DNA from: Alphaproteobacteria bacterium
GTDB lineage: Bacteria > Pseudomonadota > Alphaproteobacteria > UBA3830
DNA: 17,186 bases
Assembly: GCA_025998595.1 (NCBI GenBank)
Contig: BNWE01000022.1
Span: 1-17,186, forward strand
Reading direction: 5' to 3'
Part shown: one piece after another, positions 14,268 to 17,186 of the stretch
Numbering within the stretch: position 1 is the stretch's first letter
How the letters are laid out: every line of letters begins with the position of its first letter
Position numbers and translations under genes: made by a program
Notes under the pieces: model-generated
The model's input: the letters and a program-made list of their open reading frames with translations, nothing else
Databases searched by the model: none
Told to the model about the DNA's origin: nothing

Positions 14268-15385
14268 AAATAAAAGGATCCAGCGTCACGCTGGTTGCAT
14301 GAAATCAAAACGCCAACTGTACCAGTAATTGCCGTTACAACCTCAGGATGAGCTTTGGCAAAGTCAGAAACAGTAGAGCCAATGGCTCTCAAGCCGTCTA
14401 CCAATTTATTTATCGACGGCAGCAGCGTTGATCCAAGATCCATAGCAATTTCACTGATGGAATTTTTTAGCAACTGTAGGTTGTTCGCAGTCGTTGCTGC
14501 TCGTGCCTGAAATTCCTTTTCCATAGAGCCGCTGTAAGCTTTTGGATCGGAAATTAAAGCCAGCGATTTTTTATAGGAATCTAAAGATCCAACAAGAAGT
14601 GCTACGTCTTTCTGATAATCTTTTCCGAAAATATCAACTAAAATTCCGGCACGTTCTTGCGGTTTGATTTTTTCAATGGCATCAAAAAATTGTAGCAAAG
14701 CACCTTGAGCATCTTCGGAAATCGCCTTTTTCATATCTTGTGCGCTGATGCCGATTGCGCCAAAAGCTTTTTGAACTTTCGCACCAGCTTTGTCTGCAAT
14801 CTGTAGTTTAGTGAGTATCGCGCTGACGGCCGTTCCAGCTTTTTCAGACTGTTGCCCCATCGCAATCAATGTTCCAACCAATGCAGATGCCTGTTGCGCA
14901 GACAATCCAAACTGGCGCACCGAACCTCCGGCGCGATTCAACGCTGGAACTATGTCTTTTGCTTTCGCCGCGGTATTGTTGCTGAGGTGATTTACTGCAT
15001 CTCCAAGTTGCGTTAGTTCAGTGATTGGAATCTGGAAAACGTTGGACAATTGCGCTATTGCGTTGCCAGCTTCTTCAGCTGTCATATCGAATGCCGTAGA
15101 CATTTTTGCCACCGATTCTGTAAAGGCTCCAAGATCTTTTGATGCAACACCAAGTTGTCCGCCAGACGCTGTAATCTGTGCCAGTCCTTCGGCCGAAAGC
15201 GGAATCGTTCGCGACATTTCTTTCAGAGAATTTCCCATTTTCAGAAGGCCATCTGGCTCTGGAAAATCAACGACTTTTGCTACGTCGGCCATAGCAGATT
15301 CAAAATCGACAGCCGCTTTGATCGGAGCTCCAAGGCAGGGATGATCCCTGCACCCATTTACTTTATCCATCGCTTGCAAAATCAA
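14243..15385 (-). pseudogene. T: tail tape measure protein, middle fragment
   Basis: Contains the TP901-type core of phage tape measure proteins. AAVDFESAMADVAKVVDFPEP is followed by EGLAQITASGGQLGVASKDL, MSTAFDMTAEEAGNAIAQL, LNRAGGSVRQFGLSAQQASALV and FGKDYQKDVALLVGSLDSYK. True similarity starts at about APIKAAVDF (15330) and ends at TGTVGVLI (14304); both margins are element sequence. The first residues (from TTG 15385, LQAMDKVNGCRDHPCL) and the last (NQRDAGSFYFCQCGSHF) are read out of inserted repeats. Both flanking fragments are in a different frame. Confidence 0.85.
14276..14294 (-). repeat. palindromic element copy in the tape measure gene (site 2)
   Basis: GGATCCAGCGTCACGCTGG. On the coding strand it reads CCAGCGTGACGCTGGATCC, followed by TTTTATTTTTGCCAG, the same layout as the copies at 1309 and 1363. 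It marks the frameshift between the middle and C-terminal fragments. In the C-terminal frame it contributes a TGA. Confidence 0.85.
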
Positions 15386-15406
15386 ACGGGTCCAGCGTCA
15401 CGCTGG
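15335..15406 (-). repeat. palindromic element copy plus second hairpin in the tape measure gene (site 1)
   Basis: GGGTCCAGCGTCACGCTGG lies at 15388-15406 and a second strong hairpin, GCAGGGATGATCCCTGC, at 15335-15351. Between them on the coding strand is CCGTTTGATTTTGCAAG. The block encodes SVTLDPFDFASDG and a stop in the N-terminal fragment. The peptide is close to NVTLDP, which the same family adds to the synthase C-terminus. The block separates the N-terminal and middle fragments and shifts the frame. Confidence 0.85.
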
Positions 15407-15881
15407 TTTTATTCAACTCACCGTAGCGTATTTTCAAATTCGCAATCGACGATCCAAGTTTGGATTGCTGAGAAACAAGCGTGCCGATATCGTTTCCGCT
15501 GGTTTTTATTTGCTCGGAAAGGTTGTGCAATGCATCTCGTTTTCCGATGTAGGCATCCTTTGCTTTTGCAGCGGCATTTTTCGATTTTTCAAATTCACGA
15601 ACCATTGCCGCCGATGGATTTTCGGTACTTTTGAGCGCTACAGCCAGCCGTTTAACTTCTGCCTCGGATTCTGCCCAGGCGCGTTTCGCCTCTAAAGTTT
15701 TTCGTTGAAGATCTTGGAATTTACTTGCAACTCCAAGTGTTGATGAGTCGAGTTCTTTGATAATGCCACCAAGTTTAAAAAAATCGGTTTGGCTTGTAGA
15801 AATGGCTTCTTTAAAGCCACTACTCAACGCAGCTCCAATTACCACCCTGAGGGTGGACGCATTATTTCGCTGCGCTAGCAT
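15363..15881 (-). pseudogene. T: tail tape measure protein, N-terminal fragment
   Basis: ATG at 15881 overlaps the E' stop (ATGCTAG). It encodes RVVIGAALSSGFKEAISTSQ, a coiled-coil-like middle (KFQDLQRKTLEAKRAWAESEAEVKRLAVALK, EFEKSKNAAAKAKDAYIGKRDALHNL) and SKLGSSIANLKIRYGELNK, the usual tape measure beginning. The last 14 residues come from the inserted repeat and end at TAA 15365-15363. Alone it is a helical N-terminal domain without the TP901 core. Confidence 0.8.
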
Positions 15882-16024
15882 TTATTCAACTCCTGCAATG
15901 CCTCAATCCACAACAAAAACTCATCTAAATCCATGTCCAACCATTCGGAAATTCCACCGTTCGCATGTGATGCCATTGCCAACACAGCGCGCCTCAATTC
16001 TGAGGCTGATCCGGCACTAAAAAA
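15875..16024 (-). CDS. E': tail assembly chaperone E', reached by -1 frameshift from E
   Basis: In the -1 frame after the slip site, reading stays open through SAGSASELRRAVLAMASHANGG to ISEWLDMDLDEFLLWIEALQEL and TAG at 15877-15875. The W-x(n)-L-x-E-x-L-L-W-I-E-A pattern is that of the short GpE' family. It is made as an E-E' fusion in P2-like phages; a free start at ATG 15972 is possible but has no obvious ribosome site. It overlaps the tape measure start. The pair acts as a chaperone for the tape measure protein. Confidence 0.8.
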   Translation of the reverse strand, partial: FFSAGSASELRRAVLAMASHANGGISEWLDMDLDEFLLWIEALQELNKC

Positions 16025-16251
16025 CCGCGCAACACGTCTTGAATTTTTGCATAATCTTGCAGATCAATTTCTTGCACATCTTCAGGAGTGACCGACGCTA
16101 AATTTGCGATGAAATTCACTTCTTTTTCGGCATCGCTGCCGTTGCCTTTTTCAACCAGAAGTCGATCTCGAACTTTTGGTCTACGTAGTGTAATTTCATG
16201 CACCAAAACTCCGTCAATTTTGATTGGATTTCCTAGTTTTACTTTTTCCAT
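15994..16251 (-). CDS. E: tail assembly chaperone E (zero-frame product)
   Basis: 85 residues from ATG 16251, chosen because GGAAGG lies about 10 bases upstream and the family begins MEKVKLGNPIKIDG. An open extension to 16344 is not similar to anything expected. VHEITLRRPKVRDRLLVEK, EVNFIANLASVTPEDVQEIDLQDYAKIQDVLRGFL match the P2 E / Mu gp41-like tail assembly family. It ends at TGA 15996-15994, ten residues beyond the frameshift site. It lies between tube and tape measure, the usual place. Confidence 0.85.
   Translation of the reverse strand: MEKVKLGNPIKIDGVLVHEITLRRPKVRDRLLVEKGNGSDAEKEVNFIANLASVTPEDVQEIDLQDYAKIQDVLRGFLVPDQPQN
16018..16024 (-). promoter_or_regulatory. programmed -1 frameshift site T TTT TTA
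   Basis: On the coding strand the heptamer T TTT TTA lies in exact phase with gene E (codons TTT at 16023-16021, TTA at 16020-16018). A -1 slip yields the E' frame, open for about 50 codons. CCTCAGAATTGAGG, able to form a 5-bp hairpin, begins 12 nt downstream and overlaps the E stop. P2-like phages use a similar T-rich heptamer for E+E'. Confidence 0.8.
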
Positions 16252-16344
16252 GCTCTTTTTCCTTCCTATTTGTGTGCTGCGACCATCGGAGGTGCGTGCC
16301 GCACGCGCGTTTTCTGCAAAAGTAAACGCTCGTGGTGCAACCAC

Positions 16345-16845
16345 CTATATGCCTAAAATTGTTCGATGACTGCTCAATTGATCGACTCCATTGATTTTGC
16401 GAATCATGTTTACGGCATCGATTTCGACGAGATTATTGTCTGCAATAGACAACTTGTAGTAGGTACAAGAAATCGAGCATTTCAGCGTCGCCTTATCCGC
16501 TGGTTTCCAGCTGCCGAAGTCCATTTCCTTAATGATGCCTCGCAAATTGATGATTACAGAGTCTGCATTTCCAGTACTTTGAATCACGCCGCGCAAAGTA
16601 AGAGCCGTTTCATTTCCCTCGGTCAAACCAAATAATTTGATGAGCTCAGAATCGTATTCTGCAAAAGTCAGATCCGCCTCCAATTTTTCCATGCCAAGAT
16701 CAATTTCAACTGGCGCATCCATTCCACCAGCACGAAATTCGTCTGTTTTCAGAGATAATTTCGGCAGCGAAACTTCTTCAACTTTTCCTGCATAGCCTCG
16801 CCCATCAACGAACACATTGAAATTTTTAAGTATTTTCGGTAACAT
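16345..16845 (-). CDS. FII: phage major tail tube protein (FII)
   Basis: 166 residues: MLPKILKNFNVFVDGRGYAG, EVSLPKLSLKTDEFRAGGMDAPVEIDLGMEKLEADLTF, GVIQSTGNADSVIINLRGIIKEMDFG, CTYYKLSIADNNLVEIDAVNMIRKINGVDQL. These are hallmarks of the contractile-tail tube protein of P2-like phages. ATG 16845 follows GAGGAGGAAAAA. The ORF looks whole and of normal length. It follows the sheath gene by 27 bp. Confidence 0.92.
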   Translation of the reverse strand: MLPKILKNFNVFVDGRGYAGKVEEVSLPKLSLKTDEFRAGGMDAPVEIDLGMEKLEADLTFAEYDSELIKLFGLTEGNETALTLRGVIQSTGNADSVIINLRGIIKEMDFGSWKPADKATLKCSISCTYYKLSIADNNLVEIDAVNMIRKINGVDQLSSHRTILGI

Positions 16846-16872
16846 TTTTTCCTCCTCTTTATATATAAAACC

Positions 16873-17186
16873 CTAGCGGAGCGAATTTACGCTCAGCCTC
16901 AGGCTGCTCCTAAACTGCCAAAATGTGCTATTTAACCCAATATCGAGATACGATCTAAACGTAACTTTTTCCGCTGGATACGACGGCACGAACTCAAAAT
17001 CGAAATAAATTTTTCCATCTGCGATATTGGCTGGAGTGTTGAGCTCATCATTTGCGAAGCATTTTCCATCTATGATTGCACCCAGTGATTTCAAATTTGC
17101 AAGGTATGCGTTCACACTTTCCACAACGTCGGTGACGTAATTTTTTACAATGTTTCGATCAACTGCCCACAAATGTGCTCTCAAAA
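16873..17186 (-). CDS. FI: phage tail sheath protein (FI), C-terminal part, cut by window edge
   Basis: The frame is open past 17186, so the start lies outside. AHLWAVDRNIVKNYVTDVVESVNAYLANLKSLGAII, GKCFANDELNTPANIADGKIYFDFEFVPSYPAEKVTFRS is the conserved C-terminal domain of contractile tail sheath. Family members normally stop a few residues after TFRS. Here about 20 more residues follow (LNSTFWQFRSSLRLSVNSLR), read from DNA with two small hairpins (GAGCG/CGCTC and AGCC/GGCT), so the C-terminus has probably been altered by another short insertion or frameshift. Sheath C-termini contact neighbouring subunits, so function is doubtful. Confidence 0.88.
   Translation of the reverse strand, partial: LRAHLWAVDRNIVKNYVTDVVESVNAYLANLKSLGAIIDGKCFANDELNTPANIADGKIYFDFEFVPSYPAEKVTFRSYLDIGLNSTFWQFRSSLRLSVNSLR

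Noticed and set aside
8911..17186. An extracellular contractile injection system instead of phage
   Set aside because: Gene order FI-FII-E/E'-T-U-X-D-endolysin is P2-like; no AAA ATPase or eCIS-type spike is seen. Genes beyond the window could still change this view.
1..17186. tRNA, rRNA, riboswitch or replication origin
   Set aside because: I saw no cloverleaf arms, rRNA segments or DnaA-box clusters on reading both strands; no covariance search was possible.

Overview
The window is AT-rich DNA that looks like the chromosome of an alphaproteobacterium, probably host-associated. The grounds are a sphingolipid-type gene pair, an ankyrin-repeat secreted protein, decaying mobile DNA of several classes, and short palindromic repeats lodged inside genes. 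The genus cannot be told from the sequence.

Left part (1-3646, plus strand). A cut-off Cys-rich reading frame is followed by an alpha-oxoamine synthase of serine palmitoyltransferase type and an SDR reductase resembling bacterial ceramide reductase. Together they read as the start of sphingolipid (ceramide) synthesis. Short palindromic elements have invaded the junction of these two genes, forming the last residues of the first protein and the first residues of the second. Next come two tandem DUF2628-like membrane protein genes and the first quarter of a third.

Middle (3614-8910, minus strand). A lipoprotein gene is split by a 1.29-kb ISAzo13-like insertion sequence whose own transposase is dead (one frameshift, plus a stop at the probable catalytic Glu). 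Then come an unrecognised 227-residue gene and a 752-residue exported protein with an HExxH motif, a duplicated linker and about three ankyrin repeats.

Right part (8911-17186, minus strand). This is the tail and lysis end of a P2-type prophage or phage-tail-like element. In transcription order it holds sheath (FI, partial), tube (FII), the chaperone pair E/E' with a T TTT TTA frameshift site, tape measure (T), U, X, D, a GH108 endolysin and a 52-residue hydrophobic protein. Several of the tail genes are hit by different mobile elements. T is broken twice by the same palindromic repeat family seen at the left end. X carries a 236-bp MITE-like element with a 9-bp target duplication. D is split by a 2165-nt group II intron that encodes a reverse transcriptase/maturase. 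The sheath C-terminus is also altered. Tube, E/E', U and endolysin look intact. The element is therefore probably unable to make a normal tail, while the ankyrin/HExxH gene just downstream of the lysis genes sits where phage cargo genes are often found.

Most of the interest lies in the number of independent insertions that can be reconstructed to base resolution, in the programmed frameshift, and in the ankyrin/HExxH cargo candidate.
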